From Chromatium okenii (lineage in GTDB: Bacteria > Pseudomonadota > Gammaproteobacteria > Chromatiales > Chromatiaceae): a DNA stretch of 64,000 nt. The stretch spans positions 62,001 to 126,000 of the forward strand of contig NZ_NRRQ01000005.1 of the NCBI RefSeq assembly GCF_016583745.1, given 5' to 3'. The position numbers and the translations under genes were made by a program. Of the stretch, positions 25,346 to 33,126 are shown piece by piece (within the stretch, counting starts at the first letter, position 1; each line of letters starts with the position of its first letter). The notes beneath the pieces were generated by a model. That model ran no database searches, was not told where the DNA came from, and saw only the letters and a list, made by a program, of their open reading frames with translations.

Positions 25346-26401
25346 ATGCACCAAACCGACGATTTGCGCATTCGCAATATCACTGAAGTGCGCTCACCCC
25401 GCGCTTTGCACGAAGAAATCCCATTGTCTGCTGCGGCAGCAACCACCGTTTACACCGCCCGCCACGCCATCCAAAACATTCTGCACGGTCAAGATCAGCG
25501 GCTGCTGGTCGTCGTCGGCCCGTGCTCGGTACACGATCCGCTGGCGGCGTTGGAATACGCGCAGCGACTCCAGCCGTTATGCCGCGATTTGAATGAGCAA
25601 TTGTTATTGGTGATGCGGGTTTATTTTGAAAAACCGCGCACGACTGTTGGCTGGAAAGGGCTGATTAACGATCCCAATTTAGATGGCAGTTTTGCCATCA
25701 ATAGCGGCTTGGCAATTGCGCGTAAATTATTATTGGACGTGAATGAAATGGGCATTCCGGCAGGCACGGAATTTCTTGATTTAATCAGTCCACAATATAT
25801 TGCCGATCAAGTCAGTTGGGGCGCAATTGGTGCCCGGACGACGGAAAGCCAAGGGCATCGGGAATTAGCCTCTGGTTTATCGTGTCCGATTGGATTTAAG
25901 AATGCCACCACTGGCGATGTGCGCGTTGCCATTGATGCGATTCATGCCGCAGCGCGTCCGCATGTCTTTATGTCGGTGACGAAAGAAGGGCAATCTGCAA
26001 TTTTTAGCACCACCGGCAATCGTGATACCCACATTATTTTACGCGGTGGGCAGCGCCCGAATTACGACACCGAGAGCGTGAGTTTAGCGGCAGAAGAGAT
26101 TTTAGCCGCCGGTTTAACGCCTAAAATTATGATTGATTTTAGTCATGCCAACAGCGCCAAACGTCCTGAAAAACAGATACGGATTTGCCAAGATGTGGCG
26201 GGACAAATTGGACGTGGTGAGCGCAGCATTATTGGCGTGATGATTGAAAGTCATTTGGTAGCGGGACGGCAAAATCTTGACTCTAACAAAGAGTTAATTT
26301 TTGGCCAGAGCGTGACTGATGCCTGCGTGAGTTGGGATGATACGGTACCAATGTTGCACGAATTAGCCGAAGCGCAAGCGCGGCGGCACGGGTGCTGTTG
26401 A
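25346..26401 (+). CDS. 3-deoxy-7-phosphoheptulonate synthase (DAHP synthase, type I)
   Basis: The 351-residue enzyme condenses phosphoenolpyruvate with erythrose 4-phosphate, the first step of the shikimate pathway. Family blocks are in order: GPCSVHDPLAALEYA (PEP loop), KPRTTVGWKGLINDP, GAIGARTTESQGHRELASG, GFKNATTGDV and DFSHANSAKRPEKQ (metal-binding His). Length and motifs are those of the AroF/AroG/AroH group (350 residues in E. coli AroG); which feedback type it is cannot be told. The start at 25346 is chosen because MHQTDDLRIRNI matches the N-terminus of the family; an upstream in-frame extension lies in the divergent adaptor gene. Codon use is GC-rich for the first ~70 codons and AT-richer afterwards. 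Confidence 0.95.
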   Translation: MHQTDDLRIRNITEVRSPRALHEEIPLSAAAATTVYTARHAIQNILHGQDQRLLVVVGPCSVHDPLAALEYAQRLQPLCRDLNEQLLLVMRVYFEKPRTTVGWKGLINDPNLDGSFAINSGLAIARKLLLDVNEMGIPAGTEFLDLISPQYIADQVSWGAIGARTTESQGHRELASGLSCPIGFKNATTGDVRVAIDAIHAAARPHVFMSVTKEGQSAIFSTTGNRDTHIILRGGQRPNYDTESVSLAAEEILAAGLTPKIMIDFSHANSAKRPEKQIRICQDVAGQIGRGERSIIGVMIESHLVAGRQNLDSNKELIFGQSVTDACVSWDDTVPMLHELAEAQARRHGCC

Positions 26402-26425
26402 GTGCTGGCGTTATTGCACTATAAA

Positions 26426-26457
26426 CCCTTCACTGTTTACAGTGAGGGGCTTTTTTT
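26426..26457 (+). terminator. Intrinsic terminator of the DAHP synthase gene
   Basis: CCCTTCACTG (26426-26435) pairs with CAGTGAGGGG (26440-26449) over a TTTA loop; a C and seven T residues follow. Confidence 0.85.
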
Positions 26458-26475
26458 GAGGATGTGAGCATAACA

Positions 26476-26892
26476 ATGAATGCAATTTTTGTAGCGCAGA
26501 ATGAATTAGAACGGCAGTTGATGTCCGCGCAAAACGGGGAATTAGCGCCAGAAACGTTTTTAGCGACGTTGTTGGATGCAGAAGTCTTTATGCCGATTTA
26601 TGAACCGCCCACTCAACCCGGTGGTTTGCAAGTATCGACCACCGCGCAGCCGTTGAAAGTGACGACTGAAACTGGCGAAACAGTATTGGTGTTATTCACC
26701 AGTCCGGAGCGAGCGAAAACATTTGTGGCGAGTTTTCCGGGCTATGGCGGCGGTTTGGTGACTGATTTACGCTGGATTTTACAGAAGCTCGGCGTGGGTT
26801 ATGCAATCACGCTCAATCCGGGCTTGGAGTTTGGAATGGATTTTGAAGCGCAAGAATTGGCACAGCTCGCTGCTGTGCCGCCTGTGGTTTAA
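26476..26892 (+). CDS. SseB-family protein
   Basis: The 138-residue protein resembles the SseB N-terminal domain: an opening helix ([36 protein letters not shown]), a central strand pair ([18 protein letters not shown]) and a closing [18 protein letters not shown]. Such proteins are small soluble proteins of uncertain role (SseB was linked to serine sensitivity). Start choice is not secure: a GTG at 26464 is in frame but sits almost on the GAGG sequence, so the ATG at 26476 is preferred. Its stop overlaps the convergent oligoribonuclease gene by 4 bp. Confidence 0.75.
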   Translation: MNAIFVAQNELERQLMSAQNGELAPETFLATLLDAEVFMPIYEPPTQPGGLQVSTTAQPLKVTTETGETVLVLFTSPERAKTFVASFPGYGGGLVTDLRWILQKLGVGYAITLNPGLEFGMDFEAQELAQLAAVPPVV

Positions 26893-27437
26893 GCCGTGCG
26901 CAAGAAATGGGTGCGGTAATGTTGCAATTCACCAATTGATTCGCGGATATCCGCCAACGCTAAATGTTGATTGGTTTTTTTGAAATCATTAGCGATGGCG
27001 GGTGCCCAGCGTTGGGCGAGAATTTTAAGGGTGCTCACATCTAAATTGCGGTAATGGCAATAGGCATCAAAACGCGGCATCCACCGTGCTAAAAAACGCC
27101 GATCTTGACAAATGCTATTGCCGCATAACGGCGAAGCTCCGGCTGGCACCCATTGCGCTAAAAACTCCAAAGTCGCCGTTTCCGCAGCGGTAACGGTGAA
27201 TTCACTGGCTTGCACCCGCGCAATTAAACCAGAATTGCCGTGATGAGTGCGGTTCCATTCATCCATTCCTTCTAAAACCGCAGCCGGTTGGTGAATTGCC
27301 AGCACTGGCCCTTCTGCCAAGATATTCAATTCGCTATCGGTGACGATGGTGGCAATTTCCAGAATGAAATCCTGCGCAGGTTCCAAGCCGGTCATTTCTA
27401 AATCTAACCAAATTAAGTTATGTTTATTGCTGCTCAT
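26889..27437 (-). CDS. orn: Oligoribonuclease
   Basis: The 182-residue DEDDh exonuclease degrades two- to five-nucleotide RNAs (including pGpG) to mononucleotides in the cytoplasm. Catalytic blocks: WLDLEMTGL (residues 10-18), the [15 protein letters not shown] block and [14 protein letters not shown] near residue 158. Length equals E. coli Orn (181). The start at 27437 ([20 protein letters not shown]) fits the family; a longer in-frame version from 27497 would add 20 residues of unlikely composition. Confidence 0.96.
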   Translation of the reverse strand: MSSNKHNLIWLDLEMTGLEPAQDFILEIATIVTDSELNILAEGPVLAIHQPAAVLEGMDEWNRTHHGNSGLIARVQASEFTVTAAETATLEFLAQWVPAGASPLCGNSICQDRRFLARWMPRFDAYCHYRNLDVSTLKILAQRWAPAIANDFKKTNQHLALADIRESIGELQHYRTHFLRTA

Positions 27438-27560
27438 GGTAAGTCCACAGTTGCGTGAGTTGTTGTTAAGTATGTACACTGCGCTGGCATTTAGCAATCA
27501 AAAAGCTGCGGCGTATGCGCTGCCGGTCGTTTCAATGGCATTTATTGTGGAGAGGATGTT

Positions 27561-28487
27561 ATGCCCAAAATCATCAAGTTTGATCTGCCGCTTGACGGCA
27601 TCAGAGCGAAGAATATCGAGGAAATCCGCGAGCATTTTACGCTGGAAATTCTCGCGCATTATCGCAGCAGATTGTTGGGAAAATGGCTGGCGGTGCGCAA
27701 ATTGAACACCGAATTGGAAGCATTACAGGCAATTGACATCAGCGATGACGATCAAACGGTATTCAAACGCTTGTGCGAGATTTTCGCCGTTGAAGCGGAT
27801 GATGCCGTGATTGCGGTTTTGTTTAACGAGCCAGCGCCTAAATTCGGTTTGAACGTTGCGGAAGTGGTTACGCATAGCGAGACCGATAACCAAGCGATTG
27901 ATTTTTCCGAATTGCTGCCGATTCAAGCCAACGCAGTTCAACTATTTAAGAATCGGGTTCTTGTTTTAGAGACGCTCAAATCTTTAGACAACATGACGCT
28001 GACTTTGGAAGGAAACGACGGCGCGTTGATTTTCAAAGATTGCACCATCGGTTCATCTGCTATTAACGGACGCTATCGTGATTTAGGCGACGGTACAGTA
28101 TTGGATAAAGAAACCGATTTGCAGTGGATGCGTTGCGCTTTGGGGCAAACTTGGGCAGGTGAAACTTGCAACGGCGAAGCGAAAGAATACAACTGGGATG
28201 CTGCACATGCCGCAGCCAACGAATTGAATCAACGTGGCGGATATGCCGGACACAGCGATTGGCGCTTGCCGTCAATTGATGAATTAAAAACGCTGATCGT
28301 AGAAGGTCAAAAACCGACTATCGACCAACAGGCTTTTCCCAATACGCCGAGTTCGTGGTTTTGGTCCGGTTCTCCGTATGCCAACTACTCGGGCTTCGCG
28401 TGGTACGTGAATTTCGACTATGGCCACGCCAGCAGCGACGATCGGTACGACGACTACCACGTTCGCCTCGTCCGCGGCGGACAGTGA
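27561..28487 (+). CDS. DUF1566 protein with DGR-like variable C-terminus
   Basis: The 308-residue protein has an N-terminal part of unknown type (residues 1-170, including HYRSRLLGKWLAVRKLNTEL and an acidic repeat-like segment) and a C-terminal DUF1566/C-type-lectin-like domain from about residue 174. The latter contains GRYRDLGDGTVLDKETDLQWMRC, DWRLPSIDELKTLI and WFWSGSPYA. The last ~35 residues alternate fixed positions (W, V-N-F, G, A, R) with Tyr, Asp, Ser, His, Gly and Phe codons ending in C or T, then the fixed end HVRLVRGGQ. DUF1566 proteins ending this way are standard targets of diversity-generating retroelements, in which adenines of a template repeat are mutated in the copy. No reverse transcriptase or template repeat is in the window. 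No signal peptide is seen, so the ligand-binding domain is probably cytoplasmic. Confidence 0.85.
   Translation: MPKIIKFDLPLDGIRAKNIEEIREHFTLEILAHYRSRLLGKWLAVRKLNTELEALQAIDISDDDQTVFKRLCEIFAVEADDAVIAVLFNEPAPKFGLNVAEVVTHSETDNQAIDFSELLPIQANAVQLFKNRVLVLETLKSLDNMTLTLEGNDGALIFKDCTIGSSAINGRYRDLGDGTVLDKETDLQWMRCALGQTWAGETCNGEAKEYNWDAAHAAANELNQRGGYAGHSDWRLPSIDELKTLIVEGQKPTIDQQAFPNTPSSWFWSGSPYANYSGFAWYVNFDYGHASSDDRYDDYHVRLVRGGQ
28356..28487 (+). other. Putative DGR variable region (VR)
   Basis: From the TGG at 28356 to the stop, at least 14 codons (for example TAC, GGC, TTC, TAC, GAC, TAT, CAC, AGC, AGC, GAC, GAT, TAC, GAC, GAC, TAC) could each come from AAC or AAT by changing only adenines. They are interspersed with invariant codons, and the GC-rich invariant end encodes HVRLVRGGQ, where the initiation-of-mutagenic-homing site would lie. 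The bias is as expected for adenine-specific mutagenesis. A template repeat is not present here. Confidence 0.7.
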
Positions 28488-28518
28488 TTTTGATCTTTTT
28501 TGATTCTTTAATAAAACC

Positions 28519-28546
28519 GCATTTCCTTGATAAAAAAAGGGAATGC
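28519..28546. other. Hairpin 31 bp downstream of the putative VR
   Basis: GCATTTCCTT (28519-28528) can pair with AAGGGAATGC (28537-28546), with one mismatch-type wobble and an AT-rich loop. Hairpins downstream of the VR help retrohoming in some DGRs, but they usually lie closer; this could also be a weak terminator. Confidence 0.3.
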
Positions 28547-28586
28547 AGGTTGATTCGGAGATTGGATAGAAAATGAGGTTTTTAAC

Positions 28587-28802
28587 ATGTCGGCAGTGAT
28601 GACTTTGGATCAAGCACTTGAAACGGTGTTGCAATTGCCAATCGAGCAACAGGAAATACTGGTGCAAATTTTACAGCAGCGCCAAATTGAAATACGTCGC
28701 GCCGAAATTGCTGCTGAGGCACAATATGCCGTTAATTCTTTTTATGCAGGTCAATTGCAAGCCAGTTCTGCGGAAGCTGCAATCGCGCAACTACATCAAT
28801 GA
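28587..28802 (+). CDS. Small antitoxin-like protein without a partner
   Basis: The 71-residue protein (ALETVLQLPIEQQEILVQILQQRQIE, then RAEIAAEAQYAV...FYAGQLQASSAEAAIAQLHQ) resembles antitoxins often paired with RelE-like or DUF4258-type toxins, where a helical N-terminal domain is followed by a toxin-binding tail. No toxin gene follows; the next gene is on the other strand and begins 74 bp away. It is either an orphan antitoxin or a remnant of a lost module beside the DGR target gene. The family assignment is by resemblance only. Confidence 0.6.
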   Translation: MSAVMTLDQALETVLQLPIEQQEILVQILQQRQIEIRRAEIAAEAQYAVNSFYAGQLQASSAEAAIAQLHQ

Positions 28803-28847
28803 TGATGCAGTTGCAGATAAAAATGATTGATTGCAACGCCATTTTTT

Positions 28848-28871
28848 ACTGACAACTGCCAACTGACAACT
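28848..28871. repeat. Heptamer tandem repeat (ACTGACA type)
   Basis: Units ACTGACA, ACTGCCA, ACTGACA, then ACT in perfect seven-base register, in the gap between the small antitoxin-like gene and the glycosyltransferase. Confidence 0.65.
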
Positions 28872-28875
28872 TTTT

Positions 28876-30024
28876 TCAATCCAACACTTCCGCATAAAGC
28901 TGCAATAACTGTTCTGCCAACACCGGCGCTGACCACGTTTGCGCATAGTCCACCGCCTCCTGCGCCAGCCGCTCCCGCAGCGCCGTATCCGTCAGCATTC
29001 GCACCGTTTTTGCTGCAAAATCAGCTTCATCGTCTTCCGCAATCAGCGCCCCGCGCCCGCCAGCCAGCACCGCTTTCGTGCCCATCACCGCCGTTGAAAC
29101 CACCGGCACCCCCAGCGCCAGCGCCTCTAAAACCACCAAGCCCTGCGTTTCCGTCCGCGAAGCAAAAACAAACGCCGTCGCCGCGCTGTAGCAACTTTCC
29201 AAACTGCCATCGCGGGCGAGATACCCAGTCAGCAGCGTGTTGTCAGTCAAGCCCAACGTCTGAATTTGCGCGACGAGCTGCGCGTGTGCTGGCCCTGCGC
29301 CGACCAGCGCCAGCATCACATCCGGCACCTGCTGCTTGATCCGCACCAGCGCCCGCAAGATGAAATCAATGTTTTTCTCGAACGCCAGCCGGCTGACGTG
29401 AACCAACAGCGGGCGCTCCGGCGCAATCTGATAACGCGCTCGAAATTGCGCCCCGTCGCCGCGTCGAAATTGTTCCAACGCAATTCCGGTCGGAATCACC
29501 ACCGTTGGCGTGTTGACGCCGTACTGCAATAACACCTCGCGCATCGGCTGCGACGGCACAATCAGCGCGTTGACCGCCACGCATTGCGACACCGCAAAAT
29601 GTCGCGCCGTCCACCGCAGCCACGCCGCCGGCACAAAGGTGACGTAGTGATGCAGATACTGCTCAAAAAACGTGTGATAGGTCTCGACCACCGGCACCTT
29701 GAGCAGCCGCGCCAGCCGCAGCCCGCTGTAGTGCGCCAGAAATGGCGTGTGAATGTGAACGAGATCAAAGCCGCGTCGCTGTAACTCCGCGTCATAGCGC
29801 CGCAATTGGCGCAGGCGCAAGATGCGATCTTCGGGATCAATCGGCAGATACCGCGACGGAATGCGCAGAATCTCGAATGGTTCTGCGGCGCTGTGCCCGT
29901 AGTCCGGCGCAATCAGCGTGACCTCGTGTCCAGCGCGGACAAATTCACGGGCAAAGGTTTGAATCGACGTGGACACGCCGGTGATGCGGGGAAAATACAC
30001 ATCAGAAATCATTAAAATGCGCAT
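28876..30024 (-). CDS. GT4-family glycosyltransferase
   Basis: The 382-residue protein (from ATG 30024) is a GT-B glycosyltransferase: N-terminal MRILMISDVYFPRITGVSTSI, mid GLVHVSRLAFEKNIDFIL and C-terminal SRTETQGLVVLEALALGVPVVS with the E-x7-E type sugar-nucleotide site. The N-terminal pattern resembles 1,2-diacylglycerol 3-glucosyltransferases and alpha-mannosyltransferases that act on membrane lipids; the acceptor is not proven. The in-frame start at 30066 would add 14 residues with no family match, so the shorter start is used. It stands alone, divergent from a small secreted protein. Confidence 0.88.
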   Translation of the reverse strand: MRILMISDVYFPRITGVSTSIQTFAREFVRAGHEVTLIAPDYGHSAAEPFEILRIPSRYLPIDPEDRILRLRQLRRYDAELQRRGFDLVHIHTPFLAHYSGLRLARLLKVPVVETYHTFFEQYLHHYVTFVPAAWLRWTARHFAVSQCVAVNALIVPSQPMREVLLQYGVNTPTVVIPTGIALEQFRRGDGAQFRARYQIAPERPLLVHVSRLAFEKNIDFILRALVRIKQQVPDVMLALVGAGPAHAQLVAQIQTLGLTDNTLLTGYLARDGSLESCYSAATAFVFASRTETQGLVVLEALALGVPVVSTAVMGTKAVLAGGRGALIAEDDEADFAAKTVRMLTDTALRERLAQEAVDYAQTWSAPVLAEQLLQLYAEVLD

Positions 30025-30114
30025 AATAAAAGAGTCGTCACATGCCGGAATAAACGGCGCAATCATGCTGGCGCTGGCGCTGGTTATTCACAGTGAAATA
30101 ATAGGATGAGTTGA

Positions 30115-30498
30115 ATGAATCATAACGGTAAATGGTTGATGCTGTTACTCCTCAGCACGACGGCCGCATCGGCAGCAGATCGCCCCGCGCAGCAAGCGCC
30201 CGGCGTGCCGGCATTATGGGGATATGGGATGAAAAGCTGCGGCGAATTTCTCGCTGCCGCTCCCGCCGATGCCTTATCACTGCCGCTGGCTGGCGAAGAG
30301 TATCGCCGTTATCAGGAATGGCTGGCGGGTTTGGTCACGGGCTTGAATCTGACCACCGGGCGCGATGTGTTGCGCGATGCGGAATTGACAGCGGCGATGG
30401 TGCGGATTCGGGCGCTGTGCGCAGCGCATCCTGATGAGGATTTTTTTAATGCCAGCGTGCGCTTAATTCGCGCTTTGGGGCAATTAAAGGCGCAATAA
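30115..30498 (+). CDS. Secreted small hypothetical protein
   Basis: The 127-residue precursor has a signal peptide (KWLMLLLLSTTAASAAD, cleavage after ASA) and two Cys residues (near 43 and 103) that could form a disulfide. The mature part includes EEYRRYQEWLAGLVTGLNL and AHPDEDFFNASVRLIRAL, a pattern seen in small uncharacterised periplasmic proteins of proteobacteria. A good AGGATGAG ribosome-binding site precedes the ATG. It lies just upstream of the pst operon but is separated from pstS by the pho box promoter. Confidence 0.7.
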   Translation: MNHNGKWLMLLLLSTTAASAADRPAQQAPGVPALWGYGMKSCGEFLAAAPADALSLPLAGEEYRRYQEWLAGLVTGLNLTTGRDVLRDAELTAAMVRIRALCAAHPDEDFFNASVRLIRALGQLKAQ

Positions 30499-30504
30499 AG
30501 CGCA

Positions 30505-30538
30505 GCGTCATCAAACAGTCACCAATGTTGTTTAGCAT
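30505..30538 (+). promoter_or_regulatory. Pho box and -10 of the pst operon
   Basis: GCGTCATCAAACAGTCAC at 30505-30522 matches 13 of the 17 fixed positions of the PhoB site (CTGTCATAAANCTGTCAC), with both TCA-containing half-sites in the right register. TAGCAT at 30533-30538 lies 10 bases downstream, the spacing of PhoB-activated promoters that lack a -35 box. The next gene is pstS. Confidence 0.75.
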
Positions 30539-30594
30539 TCGCGCCGATCACCTCAATCAATTTTTTATTTCACTTTTGAGTTTAGGGGCACTTG

Positions 30595-31638
30595 ATGAAT
30601 AAGACTCTGCTGACTTCTGCCGTTGCGGTCGCCATGACGCTGTTATCGGGTCAGGCGCTGGCCGCCCGCGACACCATCAACATCGTTGGTTCCTCAACTG
30701 TGTTTCCTTTTTCGACGGCAGTCGCGGAAACCTTCGGGCGCACGGGCAAATTCAATACGCCCAAAGTGGAATCAACCGGCACTGGCGGCGGCATGAAATT
30801 GTTTTGCGGTGGCGTCGGCGTTGACCATCCTGACATCACCAACGCCTCGCGGCAGATGAAGGCGTCGGAGTTTGAGAATTGCCAGAAAGCGGGCGTCACG
30901 GAGATCACCGAAGTCAAAATCGGCTTTGATGGCATCGCCATTGCCAACGCGAAGTCCGCCAAGCAGTTGGATTTATCGCTGAAGGACATTTTTTTAGCAC
31001 TGGCGAAAGACGTTCCAGACAGCAGCGGCAAGTTCGTGCCGAACCCGAATAAAACGTGGAAGGATGTCAACTCCGCGCTGCCAGATACCAAAATTGAAGT
31101 GCTCGGCCCGCCGCCGACCTCCGGCACCCGCGATGCGTTTGTTGAGCTGGCGATGGAAGGCGGCTGCAACAGCATTCCTGTCATCAAGGCACTGAAAAAG
31201 AGCGATGAGAAGCTGCACAAGGCAGTCTGCGGCGGCGTGCGGGAAGATGGCGCTTACGTCGAAGCCGGCGAGAATGACAACCTGATCGTGCAGAAGCTGT
31301 CGTCCAATAAGAATGCGCTGGGCATTTTCGGCTACAGCTTCCTCGACCAGAACACCGACAAGGTGCAGGGTTCCAAGATCGCTGGTGTCGCGCCGAGTTA
31401 TGACGCGATTTCTGATGGTTCCTATCCGGTCTCGCGCTCGATTTATTTCTACGTCAAGAACGCGCACGTCGGCACCATTCCCGGCATCAAAGAATTCGTC
31501 AGCGAATTCACCAACGATAAAGCGTGGGGGCCAGAAGGGTATCTGGCAGATAAAGGCTTGATTTCCTTGCCAGATGCTGACCGCACCAGCGTCGCCAAGT
31601 CCGCACGGGCGCTGACACCGATGAGCAAACCTGAATAA
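30595..31638 (+). CDS. pstS: Phosphate ABC transporter, periplasmic phosphate-binding protein
   Basis: The 347-residue precursor has a signal peptide (KTLLTSAVAVAMTLLSGQALA) and the PstS signature GSSTVFPFSTAVAE near the mature N-terminus, followed by ESTGTGGGMKLFC and PPPTSGTRDAFVE, which contact phosphate. It captures inorganic phosphate in the periplasm for PstCAB. The ATG at 30595 follows AGGGG by six bases. It is the first gene of pstSCAB-phoU behind the pho box. Confidence 0.94.
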   Translation: MNKTLLTSAVAVAMTLLSGQALAARDTINIVGSSTVFPFSTAVAETFGRTGKFNTPKVESTGTGGGMKLFCGGVGVDHPDITNASRQMKASEFENCQKAGVTEITEVKIGFDGIAIANAKSAKQLDLSLKDIFLALAKDVPDSSGKFVPNPNKTWKDVNSALPDTKIEVLGPPPTSGTRDAFVELAMEGGCNSIPVIKALKKSDEKLHKAVCGGVREDGAYVEAGENDNLIVQKLSSNKNALGIFGYSFLDQNTDKVQGSKIAGVAPSYDAISDGSYPVSRSIYFYVKNAHVGTIPGIKEFVSEFTNDKAWGPEGYLADKGLISLPDADRTSVAKSARALTPMSKPE

Positions 31639-31675
31639 CATCGCGGCGTTGCTCCGAGGCCAATCGCGCCTCGCC

Positions 31676-31706
31676 CGCCGTCGCTTCAACTTCCGAAGCG
31701 GCGGCG
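31676..31706 (+). other. Intercistronic hairpin between pstS and pstC
   Basis: A 12-bp stem with one G-U pair (CGCCGTCGCTTC with GAAGCGGCGGCG, loop AACTTCC). Such stems after binding-protein genes usually stabilise the 5' cistron and lower expression of the downstream permeases. Confidence 0.6.
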
Positions 31707-31734
31707 TTCCCTTGTCCCATCCGGCGAATTGTTC

Positions 31735-33126
31735 ATGCACACCTGGACGCTTATTCTTCTCCTGCTCGCAGTGATGGCGCTGGCCTATCACCTCGGAATG
31801 AAACGAGCCATCACGCGGGTCGGCGGTCTCAAACAGATCAATCATCTGCACTCGCTGCCAGCGTATTACGGCGTTTATGCCGCGCTGTGGGCGGGTATTC
31901 CGGCGCTGTTGCTGCTGGGACTGTGGCTGGGTTTTCAGGATCATTTCATCACCGCGCTGGTCACGGCGCAGTTGCCGCCCGATCTGGTCGCTGCCCAATC
32001 CGCTGGGCAAATTGATTTAATTCTCAACGACATTAAAAACTTAGCCACCGGCAATATCGTGTCAGCAACGGTCACGCCGGAGATTCAAGCCGCTGCCACG
32101 CAATTTGCCCGCTTTGAAGAATTATCGACGCAGGCGCAGTGGCTGGCAGTGCTGGCGCTGGCGCTGGGCGGTGCCAGCTTCGCGTGGTCGCGCACAGAAC
32201 CGCAGATGCGAGCGCGAAATCGGGTTGAGTCGGTCTTTCTGGTCATCATGGTGATTTTCTCCTCGCTGGCGATTCTGACCACGCTGGGGATCGTGCTCTC
32301 CGTGTTATTTGAATCGCTGCGCTTTTTCGAGCTGGTCTCGCCGCTGGAATTTTTCTTTGGCACGAATTGGAGTCCACAGATCGCACTCCGCGCCGATCAA
32401 GTGGGCGCAACCGGCGCATTTGGTGCGATTCCGCTGTTTACCGGCACCTTGATGGTGTCGTTGATTGCGATGGTGGTCGCAGTGCCGATTGGCTTGATGT
32501 CAGCGATTTATCTTTCCGAATACGCCTCGCGTTCTGTCCGCGCCATTGCCAAGCCGATCATTGAAGTGCTCGCCGGCATTCCGACGGTGGTGTATGGCTT
32601 TTTCGCGGCGCTGACGGTCGCGCCGGTGATCCGCGAGCTGGGCGCGGCAGTGGGGCTGGAGGTGGCGTCAGAAAGTGCGCTGGCGGCTGGCTTGGTGATG
32701 GGGGTGATGATTATCCCGTTTATTTCATCACTGGCTGATGACGTGATTAACGCGGTGCCGCAGGCGCTGCGCGATGGGTCTTATGCGCTCGGCGCGACGC
32801 AGTCGGAAACGATCCGCCTCGTTGTGATTCCAGCGGCATTGCCGGGCATCGTCGGCGGGATTTTGCTGGCGGTGTCGCGGGCGATTGGTGAAACGATGAT
32901 CGTGGTGATGGCGGCAGGCATGGCGGCAAATCTGACCGCGAATCCGCTCGACAGCGTGACCACCGTGACGGTGCAGATCGTGACCTTGCTGACCGGCGAT
33001 CAGGAATTTGACAGCGCCAAAACGCTCGCTGCCTTCGCGCTGGGGTTGACGCTGTTTGTGGTAACGCTGGCACTCAACGTTCTCGCTCTTTCTATCGTGC
33101 GCAAATATCGTGAGCAATATGAATAA
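31735..33126 (+). CDS. pstC: Phosphate ABC transporter permease PstC
   Basis: The 463-residue membrane protein has an N-terminal extension with three hydrophobic segments (residues 1-140), then the usual PstC core with six helices. Its cytoplasmic EAA-type loop is RDGSYALGATQSETIRLVVIPAALPGIVGG (given here only to name the position, near residue 345-374). It pairs with PstA to form the phosphate channel. Standard PstC is ~320 residues; the long N-terminal form is known in several proteobacteria. The stop overlaps the pstA start. Confidence 0.92.
   Translation: MHTWTLILLLLAVMALAYHLGMKRAITRVGGLKQINHLHSLPAYYGVYAALWAGIPALLLLGLWLGFQDHFITALVTAQLPPDLVAAQSAGQIDLILNDIKNLATGNIVSATVTPEIQAAATQFARFEELSTQAQWLAVLALALGGASFAWSRTEPQMRARNRVESVFLVIMVIFSSLAILTTLGIVLSVLFESLRFFELVSPLEFFFGTNWSPQIALRADQVGATGAFGAIPLFTGTLMVSLIAMVVAVPIGLMSAIYLSEYASRSVRAIAKPIIEVLAGIPTVVYGFFAALTVAPVIRELGAAVGLEVASESALAAGLVMGVMIIPFISSLADDVINAVPQALRDGSYALGATQSETIRLVVIPAALPGIVGGILLAVSRAIGETMIVVMAAGMAANLTANPLDSVTTVTVQIVTLLTGDQEFDSAKTLAAFALGLTLFVVTLALNVLALSIVRKYREQYE

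Noticed and set aside
27438-27497. Extended start of the oligoribonuclease gene
   Set aside because: The added residues do not match the family and the 27437 ATG gives the standard length.
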